Made by a program: the position numbers and the translations under genes
Notes under the pieces: model-generated
Told to the model about the DNA's origin: nothing
Databases searched by the model: none
The model's input: only the letters and a program-made list of their open reading frames with translations
Part shown: positions 1 to 5,360 of the stretch, one piece after another
Layout: every line of letters begins with the position of its first letter
Numbering within the stretch: position 1 is the stretch's first letter
Source: JBHOQX01 sp042408595
GTDB taxonomy: Bacteria; Chloroflexota; Chloroflexia; Chloroflexales; Roseiflexaceae
DNA: 6,263 bases
Reading direction: 5' to 3'
Assembly (NCBI GenBank): GCA_042408595.1
Contig: JBHOQX010000080.1
Coordinates: 1 to 6,263 of the forward strand

Positions 1-315
1 ATTACGTGGGCGCAGTTCCCAACCCACCTCTACGCCAACTTCTATGTGTACCAATATGCTACCGGCATCTCGGGCGCGCACGCGCTGGCCGAGGGGGTGC
101 TGGCGGGGAAGCCGGGCGCGGCCGAAAACTACCTGGCGTTCTTGAAAGCCGGCGGCTCGCGCTACCCGCTCGACGCGCTCAAGCTCGCCGGCGTCGATCT
201 GACCACGTCCGAGCCGGTGGAGCAGACGTTCGCCGTCCTCGCGCGGCTGGTGGACCAGTTGGAGCAGGCGATCGCCGAGCGCGAACGGCTCAGCGGAGGA
301 ACAAACGGCCGCTAA
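1..315 (+). CDS. pepF: Oligoendopeptidase F (M3 family), C-terminal end, partial
   Basis: The frame is open from base 1 to a TAA at 313-315, giving the last 104 residues of a protein whose start lies outside the window. Oligoendopeptidase F is a cytoplasmic zinc metallopeptidase that cleaves short peptides. The visible part matches the family's C-terminal helical region: an aromatic NFYVYQYATGIS segment (about residues 13-24), then the AENYLAFLKAGGSRYPLDAL and LKLAGVDLT stretches and a final charged helix. In this family the HExxH zinc site lies upstream of this part, so it cannot be checked here. The protein ends with a short polar tail (SGGTNGR), normal for the family. No clear terminator follows; the next gene is on the other strand. 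Family assignment rests on remembered family motifs and is strong; the exact subfamily is not determined. Confidence 0.88.
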   Translation: MTWAQFPTHLYANFYVYQYATGISGAHALAEGVLAGKPGAAENYLAFLKAGGSRYPLDALKLAGVDLTTSEPVEQTFAVLARLVDQLEQAIAERERLSGGTNGR

Positions 316-505
316 TACGCTCAAGCGTCCGTTGGTGGGTTGCGCGCACTGCTTCCTGGCAGGCGCACGCCCGCGTGAAACTCGTGGCGCACGGACGCCG
401 CCGGATACCAGTGCTCTTCCAGGCGAGGGGATATGGGCAAGCGTTTTGTCTTGGGCACGCCGAACCCTTACCCCCGCGCCAGCGACGGGCTGTGCTACGC
501 CCGGG

Positions 506-841
506 TCATTTCACCGGCGCTGGCTCCAACTCGACCCAGCGCTCGCTCCAGCGCTCGATCGCCTCGATCACCGGCGCCAATGCCTGCCCCTTCTCAGTCA
601 GCCGGTATTTGACGCGCACTGGCACCTCCCGGTCGACGCGGCGCTCGATCACGCCCTCGGCCTCAAACTCCCGCAGCCGCTCCGCAAGCACCCGGTCGTT
701 CACGACCTCCAGGCGCTCGCGATCTGGTTGAAGCGCAACGGGCCGCCCAGTAATACCTTCAGAAATCAGCCCCGTCCACCGTTTGCCCAGAAGCTCGATC
801 GCCCGCTGGTAGTGCGGGCAGAGCTGTTCGCTGTACCGCAT
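506..841 (-). CDS. HxlR-family winged-helix transcriptional regulator (compensated frameshift in the HTH)
   Basis: A 111-residue protein, the usual HxlR length. ATG at 841 is chosen because an AAGGA-type ribosome site sits 7 bases upstream and the protein then begins MRYSEQLCPHYQRAIELLGK, the family's CPxxxxxxLLGxxW opening. The frame stays open upstream to 1030, but that part overlaps the dehydrogenase and looks like nothing. Residues 45-63 (VVNDRVLAERLREFEAEGV) are the recognition-helix region, and 74-86 (VPVRVKYRLTEKG) is the wing. Residues 27-43 (SEGITGRPVALQPDRER) do not fit the family, but the +1 frame over the same bases reads LKVLLGGPLRFNQIASA, exactly what is expected and of the same length. 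So one extra T (run at 763-765) and one missing C (run at 712-713) cancel out. HxlR proteins are DNA-binding dimers, often repressing a divergent oxidoreductase. Here the divergent gene starts about 10 bases away, with no room left for a promoter. Sequencing error is possible. Confidence 0.85.
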   Translation of the reverse strand: MRYSEQLCPHYQRAIELLGKRWTGLISEGITGRPVALQPDRERLEVVNDRVLAERLREFEAEGVIERRVDREVPVRVKYRLTEKGQALAPVIEAIERWSERWVELEPAPVK

Positions 842-851
842 CGGTGTTTCC

Positions 852-1502
852 TTGCACCCGGCGGGCCCGCTGGTCGCGCTCACGGCGCTCCAGGCGCTGT
901 GGGGCAAAGCCGAGCTCCAGGCCGACCAGCAGCTGCTGGTGTATGGCGCGTCTGGCGGCGTCGGCTCGTTCGCAGTGCAGATCGCCAGGGCGCTGGGCGC
1001 GCATGTCACCGCGGCGACCAGCGGGTGCAACCGCGAGCTTGTGGAGCGGTCGGGCGCGGAAGTTGTGCTCGACCACAGCCGCGACGATCTGACGACCGCG
1101 CGCGACCGCTACGACGTCATCTTCGACGCGGTGAACATGCTCTCGTTCCGCCGGATGCGGCCGGCGCTGCGCCCGAGCGGGGTGATGGTCAGCGTGAACC
1201 CGTTCATCGAGAAGCTGTCGCCAGACTGGCTGGCCCGCTTCCGCGGCGACCGGCGGCTGCGCTCGCTGTTTGTCAGGCCGCGCCGCGCCGACATGGAGCA
1301 GCGTGCCGGGTGGATCGCCGCCGGGCAGGTGCGCCCACTGATCGACAAGATCTACCCGCTGTCCGAGGCGGCGGCCCACACCTACAGCGCGAGCGGGTGG
1401 GTCCGCGGCAAGCTGGTGCTGGTGGTCGATCCGGCTCTTGCCGAACTGGAGATCGGCGCGCAGACAGAGGCGCCTGTAACGACGAGCAACGTGGCGGTAT
1501 AG
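852..1502 (+). CDS. Zinc-type alcohol dehydrogenase / quinone reductase, N-terminally truncated (nucleotide-binding domain only)
   Basis: The frame encodes about 216 residues of the medium-chain dehydrogenase/reductase family, which normally has about 310-340. Family homology begins at once with AGPLVALTALQAL, the helix that usually precedes the Rossmann fold, followed by the NAD(P)-binding LLVYGASGGVGSFAVQIA (about residues 28-45). Then come the AxxVLD strand, YDVIFDAVNML, the AALRPSGVMVSV-like strand and a C-terminal SGWVRGKLVLVV typical of the family end. The N-terminal GroES-like substrate domain, about 115-120 residues, is absent, and the DNA where it should lie encodes HxlR on the other strand. 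A TTG at 852 is the first usable start, with no ribosome site, so the true start is uncertain; a GTG at 939 is another option. As it stands it is probably an inactive remnant, created by a deletion or an assembly join near 845-860. A membrane protein gene follows 26 bases after the stop. Confidence 0.8.
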   Translation: MHPAGPLVALTALQALWGKAELQADQQLLVYGASGGVGSFAVQIARALGAHVTAATSGCNRELVERSGAEVVLDHSRDDLTTARDRYDVIFDAVNMLSFRRMRPALRPSGVMVSVNPFIEKLSPDWLARFRGDRRLRSLFVRPRRADMEQRAGWIAAGQVRPLIDKIYPLSEAAAHTYSASGWVRGKLVLVVDPALAELEIGAQTEAPVTTSNVAV

Positions 1503-1528
1503 CGCGGCAAGCAACAAGGAGCAGACTT

Positions 1529-2119
1529 ATGAACGCCCTGAATCGCATCATTCTGGACTGGTCGCGGCAGTGGTGGGTCTGGCCGGGCAGCGTGCTGCTG
1601 TTCGCGCTCAGCTTCTGGTCGCTGTTCCTGATCGGCGACCGGTTCGGAGCGGCCACCGCAGGCTATCAGCCGTTCGACCTGCAGAACCCGCTGACGGTGA
1701 CGGAGATGCTGGAGCAGCTGCCGCTCTACAGCGCCGAGTCGCGGGCGATCTACTGGCTGTTCGTACTGGCCGACACGATCTTCCCGGCCCTGGCTGCGCT
1801 GCCCTTTGCGCTCCTGCTCGGCCGTGCGCTGCTCACCCTTCATCCCGGGCTCGCTCAGCGCGGGCTGGCCCTGGTCCCGTTCATCGCCATGCTGCTCGAC
1901 TGGGTGGAGAACATCTGCTACGTCCTGGCCATCCAGCTCTACCCGGCCGACGTCACACTCTGGGCGACGCTGGGGGTGGCCTTGAAGAACACCAAGATCG
2001 GCTTCGGCATCGTCAACAACTTTGCCATCCTGTTGCTGGCGCTGGTCGCCGCCGTCCGCTGGGCCCAGCTCCGCTATGCGAGGGGCAGCGAGACGCGACA
2101 GTCGCCGGAGCAGCGCTGA
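1529..2119 (+). CDS. Four-helix integral membrane protein, unknown function
   Basis: A 196-residue protein. ATG at 1529 has an AAGGA ribosome site 8 bases upstream; the same frame is open far upstream (from 332), but there it runs antisense to or out of frame with recognised genes. Hydrophobic segments lie at about residues 16-36, 74-98, 111-136 and 157-177. The N-terminus is amphipathic and Trp-rich (WSRQWWVWPG) and the tail polar and basic (YARGSETRQSPEQR). The third helix carries an unusual buried acidic motif, LLDWVEN (122-128), and AIYWLFVLADTIFPAL precedes the second helix loop. It resembles uncharacterised bacterial inner-membrane proteins I recall, but I cannot name a function; it is not a transporter family I recognise. 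It follows the dehydrogenase remnant by 26 bases on the same strand, so it was probably co-transcribed with it. A strong hairpin lies 35 bases after the stop. Confidence 0.82.
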   Translation: MNALNRIILDWSRQWWVWPGSVLLFALSFWSLFLIGDRFGAATAGYQPFDLQNPLTVTEMLEQLPLYSAESRAIYWLFVLADTIFPALAALPFALLLGRALLTLHPGLAQRGLALVPFIAMLLDWVENICYVLAIQLYPADVTLWATLGVALKNTKIGFGIVNNFAILLLALVAAVRWAQLRYARGSETRQSPEQR

Positions 2120-2154
2120 GGCGTCCGATCCAGCGCCTCGCCAGCGGCCAGCCG

Positions 2155-2192
2155 AGCGCGCCGCGCCCGAACCGATTCGGGCGCGGCGCGCT
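2155..2192 (+). terminator. 17-bp perfect hairpin after the membrane protein gene
   Basis: Arms at 2155-2171 and 2176-2192 are perfect reverse complements (17 bp, nearly all G/C) around the tetraloop CCGA. It starts 35 bases after the stop of the membrane protein gene, the place expected for transcription termination. No T-tract follows (the next bases are GCAGATGT), so it is not a textbook intrinsic terminator; it may act as a GC-rich terminator or as a 3'-end RNA-protecting structure. The structure is directly seen; the role is inferred. Confidence 0.55.
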
Positions 2193-2404
2193 GCAGATGT
2201 GCAAACATCGCCCCAGGCCAGTGGCCTTGCCCGGATGATCGCACTGCCACGGCTCTCGACATCCGCACCATAGCCGTGAGGTACGCGCCCACCATTGCCG
2301 CCGCGTACGCCATCACCACCGGCAGCCCGCCCGACATGGGCGGCGCACGCGGCAACACGGCCGGACTTCTGCTGGCGCACGCCGGCTCAGGATGCGTTCC
2401 ACCG

Positions 2405-2438
2405 GCACAAGCTGCACGGCCAGCCGTGCAGCTTGTGC
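2405..2438. terminator. 15-bp perfect hairpin in the convergent intergenic region
   Basis: Arms 2405-2419 (GCACAAGCTGCACGG) and 2424-2438 are perfect reverse complements around the loop CCAG. It lies 72 bases downstream of the phosphoesterase stop on the minus strand, so it could end transcription of that gene, or block read-through from either side. No T-tract follows on either strand, so function is inferred only. The sequence differs from the first hairpin, so the two are not copies of one repeat. Confidence 0.5.
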
Positions 2439-2510
2439 GTAGCCTATGCCTCTCTGTGGTACTGTGCTCCGCGCAGCATGACCGAACCCGGATCGCAGGG
2501 GATGGCGCCC

Positions 2511-3281
2511 TCAACGCACGTCACCGAAATACACTTTTTCGTCTCGCAGATCGATCAGTGCATAGTAGCCTTCTGCAAGGGGACCAGGGGTCACTACCAG
2601 GCTGCTGCCGACCCACGCTTTGCCTTGTCCATCCAGTGCGTGGCCGCAGACGACCAGCTTCGGGTGGTAGGCCTTGATCAGCGTGTTCACCACCGGCGCC
2701 CCGATGTAGCGGTCCTGCTGCAGATCCAGCTCTGTGCCGCTCGGCGGCGTGTGGAAGAGCATGATGCGGTCCTGGTCAAGGCGATTGAGAAAATCGAGAC
2801 TGAACTCGGCCTCCCAGGCCGGATATTCGAGCACCCAAGTCGTCTCGCGCTCGCCATCGGTCAACCGCCCGCCAAACCCGGCGACGACGAAGTTGCGTCC
2901 GGCGATGGCAAAGCTGCGGTGGACGAGCACGATCTGGGGTGCAATGGTCTCGCGATCCAGGCTGGCCTGTAAGAAGACACGCTCCGGTGCATCGAGATGG
3001 CCAGGAATCACGTAGACCGGCAGCTTGAGCGCACCAAGGAGCTGGTAGAACTGGGCATAGAGCTGGATATCCTTGTGCTCCTGGGCCTGGACGGCCGGTT
3101 TTGGATAATCGGGCCGGCGGGCTTCCGCCCGCGCCGCCTCCCACTCCGCCAGACGTGCTCCACCGTCCACTATGTTGCCAGCGAAGACCACGGCATCGAC
3201 GCCAGCGTTGCGGCAAACATCGCCTAATCGTTCGACATACTGGATCTGGCCGCGCAGATCCGTTAATGCGAGTATATTCAT
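2511..3281 (-). CDS. Calcineurin-like metallophosphoesterase, metal ligands substituted (possible pseudoenzyme)
   Basis: A 256-residue protein with ATG at 3281 and a GGAGG ribosome site 7 bases upstream. Overall fold and motif order match the compact TT1561-like metallophosphoesterases: MNILALTDLRG (1-11), VVFAGNIVDGG (31-41), YVIPGHLDAPE (90-100), LVHRSFAIAGRNFVVAGFGG (119-138), MLFHTPPSG (174-182), VVCGHALDGQG (210-220), LVVTPGPL (228-235). In active family members these read D-x-H, GD, GN-x-D, H, GH-x-H. Here D8, H177 and H214 are kept, but the motif I His is Arg10, the bridging Asp is Asn36, the motif III Asn is His95, and the last GHxH His is Leu216. The first three can each be reached by one base change from a common codon. 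The frame is intact and conserved elsewhere, so the protein is probably made and folded, but two-metal catalysis is doubtful. It stands alone; its upstream neighbour on this strand, 408 bases away, is a broken DoxX gene. Confidence 0.87.
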   Translation of the reverse strand: MNILALTDLRGQIQYVERLGDVCRNAGVDAVVFAGNIVDGGARLAEWEAARAEARRPDYPKPAVQAQEHKDIQLYAQFYQLLGALKLPVYVIPGHLDAPERVFLQASLDRETIAPQIVLVHRSFAIAGRNFVVAGFGGRLTDGERETTWVLEYPAWEAEFSLDFLNRLDQDRIMLFHTPPSGTELDLQQDRYIGAPVVNTLIKAYHPKLVVCGHALDGQGKAWVGSSLVVTPGPLAEGYYALIDLRDEKVYFGDVR

Positions 3282-3689
3282 CGGTCAACCTCCACCATCT
3301 TTTTTCAGCGTGGGCAGGGTGTGGGCGTGGGTCGGAGGCCCGCTTACGCACAACACATGGATCCATCGCCGCCCGATGGCACAGCCTGCCACGCTCCCTT
3401 TCCCCACGCCCAACCGGGTCGGGGAAGGCGTTGGCGCCCGCACTCCCTGGTCCTCGGCTTTCGGTCCTCCCCCTCATCTTGGCGCCGGGTTGCGAGGTGT
3501 AGCATGCCCCTCCACCCCCGCTCCCCACATGCGGGGAGGAAGTTAGGGGAGGGATATCGGTACATACGTGCCATCGACGAACTCACTAGCCACGCGTTCA
3601 GGGTCCACCGGGACAGCGTCGTCCCGCCCCTCCCCGCTGGTGTCCGGACTCGGCGATCGCAGAGAGTGTGGGTGCCCCCAGCCAGACGG
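3282..3689. other. C/G-tract, palindrome-rich intergenic DNA, no supported gene
   Basis: The 408 bases between the phosphoesterase start and the end of the DoxX remnant. Just above the phosphoesterase lie its ribosome site and a T-run (3299-3305). The rest is rich in C-runs and G-runs that form small inverted repeats: ATGGATCCAT (3357-3366), CCATCG/CGATGG (3363-3368 and 3374-3379), TTCCCC/GGGGAA (3400-3405 and 3421-3426) and CTCCCC/GGGGAG (3521-3526 and 3533-3538). Such blocks look like the dispersed palindromic intergenic repeats of some Chloroflexota genomes. Open frames here have low-complexity Pro/Arg/Gly composition and no domain; none is supported as a gene. Confidence 0.5.
3507..3549. 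repeat. Nested imperfect palindrome of C/G tracts (REP-like candidate)
   Basis: An inner 6-bp stem CTCCCC/GGGGAG (3521-3526, 3533-3538) is enclosed by an outer 5-bp stem CCCCT/AGGGG (3507-3511, 3545-3549), with further G and C runs around it. A related tract, TTCCCC/GGGGAA, lies at 3400-3426. Structure is seen; membership of a dispersed repeat family is inferred and cannot be tested within one window. Confidence 0.35.
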
Positions 3690-4260
3690 TCAGATAACGG
3701 CTGCGCCTGCAGTGCTGCCCGTGGCCATATGCGGCCAGGCCCCGCCCAACGGTGCCGGCGCACCGTTGGATGCCAGCATGCTCACGTCTGCACCACCAGC
3801 CGGCTGCTCGATCCAGGCAGGCACGTGGCGTGTGAGCAGCCCGACCGGCACAATCGCCAGGCCGATCCAGAAGCTCTCGGGGTGCGGCAGCGCAATGCCG
3901 AGCAGCCGGTCGAACGCGTACGTGGCGGGCCCGGCCAGGCCAAGCACCGCGGCAACAGCGATCAACGATTGTACTCATTGCTGTCGTTGCTGATCCACAG
4001 CCTTTTGGGTGCATGGACCAGCGCGATCGCCATCAGCATCGAGGCAGTGATCGCCAGGGGCCAAGCGAATGGAACAGCCCGAGCGCCGTGCAAATGCCAC
4101 CACGGAATTCTGCCCGGCCGACGAGGAGCGCCCAGAAGCGCGCCGGCCGCAGGCCAAGCGAGGCCAACCACGCGCTGGTTCCGTTGATCCCAGGCCCGGC
4201 ACCGATCAGGCCGATGGTCGCCGGCGAGATCAACATGCTCAGCCCGATCGTTACAGGCAT
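3690..4260 (-). pseudogene. DoxX-family membrane protein, broken by two apparent frameshifts
   Basis: Three overlapping reading frames on the minus strand join into one DoxX-like protein of about 190 residues. Part one (ATG 4260 to about 4071) reads MPVTIGLSMLISPATIGLIG through FWALLVGRAEFRGGICTALGLF. Part two (about 4070-3971) reads PFAWPLAITASMLMAIALVH then APKRLWISNDSNEYN. Part three (about 3969-3690) reads LIAVAAVLGLAGPATYAFDR then LLGIALPHPESFWIGLAIVP and a weak, poorly conserved tail. The order GxxEFxGG, PLAxxLxxTMxxAI, VHxPKxxW...EYN, LAGPxxYSxD is that of the DoxX inner-membrane family, here with four predicted helices. One base appears to be missing near 4071 and one near 3970. The ATG has AGGAGG very close (2 bases), so the start is uncertain; GTG 4263 overlaps that site. 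It is either a decayed gene or a good gene with indel errors. Confidence 0.75.
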
Positions 4261-4274
4261 CACCTCCTCGTCTG

Positions 4275-4285
4275 TTAACGGTTAA
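4275..4285. promoter_or_regulatory. TTAACGGTTAA palindrome before the DoxX start
   Basis: Two 5-bp arms, TTAAC and GTTAA, flank one central G, 15 bases upstream of the DoxX-like ATG and just above its AGGAGG. Position and symmetry suit a small repressor operator overlapping the leader. It is short enough to occur by chance, so the call is tentative. Confidence 0.25.
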
Positions 4286-4374
4286 GGTACCCCAGCAGCT
4301 CCTGTCTGCCGACGGCCCACACCCGGCGCTGTTGGCAGGCATCGTTATTCGTGCTTCATAGATGGCATGAGGAT

Positions 4375-4402
4375 GTTAGTGCAGAATTAGCGAAATATTA
4401 GC
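4375..4402. promoter_or_regulatory. Three TTAG half-sites at exact 11-bp spacing
   Basis: GTTAGT (4375-4380), ATTAGC (4386-4391) and ATTAGC (4397-4402) start exactly 11 bases apart in an unusually A/T-rich patch between the DoxX remnant and the zwf tail. On the minus strand they read GCTAAT, GCTAAT, ACTAAC. Tandem repeats at one-helical-turn spacing are how OmpR/PhoB-type response regulators bind, so this could be an activator site for the minus-strand DoxX gene. No matching regulator is in the window; function is inferred from spacing alone. Confidence 0.3.
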
Positions 4403-4457
4403 AATGTGCTATAGCGTCGCGAACATGGAGGCCAGGGATCGGGTCGGCGCTGGAGCA

Positions 4458-4700
4458 TCAATGCTCAGGTTGACCGTCGAGCGGGAGCGATCGGGGTGTT
4501 GCCCGAGAGGCGTCAGAAAAGCGTGGCAATAGCCACCGGCGCGCATCCCACGCCAGCAGCATTTCGGCGGCCTCAGGGCCCCATGTGCCGGCCGGATAGT
4601 TGGGGACGTCCGGCGGGGTGGCCGTCCAGTCCTCGAGGATCGGCGTGATCACCTCCCAGGCCGGCTCTACCTGGTCGGAGCGCATGAACAGCGTGCGGTC
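4458..4700 (-). pseudogene. zwf: Glucose-6-phosphate dehydrogenase, C-terminal remnant
   Basis: The last 79-80 codons of a glucose-6-phosphate 1-dehydrogenase gene, ending at TGA 4458-4460. Recognisable C-terminal features are RTLFMRSDQVEPAWEVITPI, then PNYPAGTWGPEAAEMLL and DARRW, which match the family's TLFxRxDEVExAWxxxxPIL and YxxGSWGPxxAxxLLxxDGRxW. A full enzyme has about 490-510 residues and makes 6-phosphogluconolactone with reduction of NADP+ in the pentose phosphate pathway; none of the coenzyme or substrate sites is here. The 5' part is missing: at about 4698-4703 the frame continues straight into transposase sequence. A longer than usual polar tail follows the RRW end. It cannot be active by itself; it marks a rearrangement or an assembly join. 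Confidence 0.78.
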
Positions 4701-5263
4701 GTCGGCCACAACGACCAGCACCCGCTCGGGCAGCCACTGGCGAACTTGGAACAGCCTCTGACCCTCCCAGTCGGGGAGCTGCGTGTGGCGCTGGCCGAGC
4801 GCCTGAAGATAGCCCTCGGAGGGCGCCGGGACAGTCAGAAAGGGCAACGCCCAGACACGCTGTGCCCACGAGATGGGGGCAAGCAGCATCAGACACACCC
4901 AACGCAAGCTGCTGGTCTTCACATCCTTTCCTTGATCGTAGCGCCGCGCCGGCGCGCGATGTGGTTGTCGAGACTGAGCACGATGGGCGCATCGGGCGCA
5001 ACGAACGCCGCAAGGAGAAGGCGCAGCAAGATGCGGCTTGCGGCATAGGGCGACCAAACGGCTCGATTGAGCAGCCGGTGATACTTGTGGATACGGGCAT
5101 CGTCGCACAGCCCCATCACGCGCAGCGCCGAAGTGGCAGTGCCCTTGCCAGGGGCCAGGATAGCGCCGATGAGCAGGATCTTCGCCCATTCCGATACGCG
5201 CTCGCTGAACAGCGATTCGAACTGGCGGAGGATCGGTAGAATCGCTCGTGGAAGGTTGCGCAT
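4701..5263 (-). pseudogene. DDE transposase (IS701/IS4-like), frameshifted and 3'-truncated
   Basis: ATG 5263 opens a 114-residue frame: MRNLPRAILPILRQF, LFSERVSEWAKILLIGAILA, PGKGTATSALRVMGL, YHRLLNRAVWSPYAASRILL, then IVLSLDNHIARRRG. The Asp in SLDN (residue 99) is the probable first DDE catalytic residue. The frame stops at 4919, but another minus-strand frame continues the same protein from about 4922: VKTSSLRWVCLMLLAPISWA, QRVWALPFLTVPAPSEGY, QRHTQLPDW and WLPERVLVVVAD, where the last Asp is the probable second catalytic residue. About 16 residues expected between TIK and VKTS are missing, so a small out-of-frame deletion occurred near 4923-4931. The rest, including the final catalytic Glu, is absent: at 4701 it passes directly into the zwf remnant. 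It is therefore inactive. Family naming is from remembered homologues of the DDE_5 superfamily type and is less sure than the transposase call. Confidence 0.78.
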
Positions 5264-5335
5264 GGCTGGTCCCTGCCCGGCAGTCGGGTTCCAGTCAAGC
5301 GTACCCTGCCTCCCGTTGTTCGTCTACCGAATGGA
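4701..5335 (-). mobile_element. Remnant of an insertion sequence (one end only)
   Basis: Includes the broken transposase plus its upstream leader. The upstream IS end probably lies between the transposase start (5263) and the Hsp20 stop (5361); the boundary near 5335 is a guess, because no matching inverted repeat can be found at the other, truncated side. No target-site duplication is recognisable. The element's missing 3' end and the adjoining zwf tail suggest a deletion that removed both the IS end and the front of zwf. Confidence 0.45.
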
Positions 5336-5360
5336 CAAAGGCGAGCTGAGGCGTTGCTCG

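Larger units (their letters stand above)
2120..2510. other. Convergent intergenic region, no supported gene
   Basis: The 391 bases between the (+) membrane protein gene and the (-) phosphoesterase gene. They contain two perfect hairpins (2155-2192 and 2405-2438) listed separately. Short open frames cross it on both strands, but none shows family motifs, a convincing ribosome site or a clear hydrophobic pattern, and they change composition when they run into the flanking genes. Nothing else recognised. Confidence 0.6.

Noticed and set aside
316..505. Possible small gene or RNA between pepF and HxlR
   Set aside because: No motif, ribosome site, tRNA-like fold or clear terminator could be recognised in these 190 bases.
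842..1030. N-terminal extension of the HxlR frame
   Set aside because: It overlaps the dehydrogenase coding sequence, has no family similarity, and the ATG at 841 has a proper ribosome site and the family's usual first residues.
332..1528. Long plus-strand open frame leading into the membrane protein gene
   Set aside because: The upstream part lies antisense to HxlR and out of frame with the dehydrogenase, has Arg/Ala/Pro-rich shadow composition and no motifs; a ribosome site and clear start exist at 1529.
1382..2380. 332-residue minus-strand frame
   Set aside because: It is antisense to the dehydrogenase and membrane protein genes; Arg/Gly/Gln-rich low-complexity composition typical of a GC-rich shadow frame.
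2276..2972. Two plus-strand frames across the convergent region into the phosphoesterase
   Set aside because: Most of their length is antisense to the well-supported phosphoesterase; no motif or ribosome site in the intergenic part.
3321..4187. 288-residue plus-strand frame
   Set aside because: It runs through palindromic non-coding DNA and antisense to the DoxX remnant; composition is Pro/Arg/His-rich with no domain.
4454..4467. Small hairpin GAGCATCAATGCTC at the zwf stop
   Set aside because: Only 5 bp of stem overlapping the last codons, with no T-tract; too weak to call a terminator.
4701..5189. Single 243-residue fused minus-strand protein as a functional gene
   Set aside because: Its first 85 or so residues are the wrong frame of the transposase N-terminus; the remainder joins pieces of two unrelated proteins, so it is treated as two remnants.
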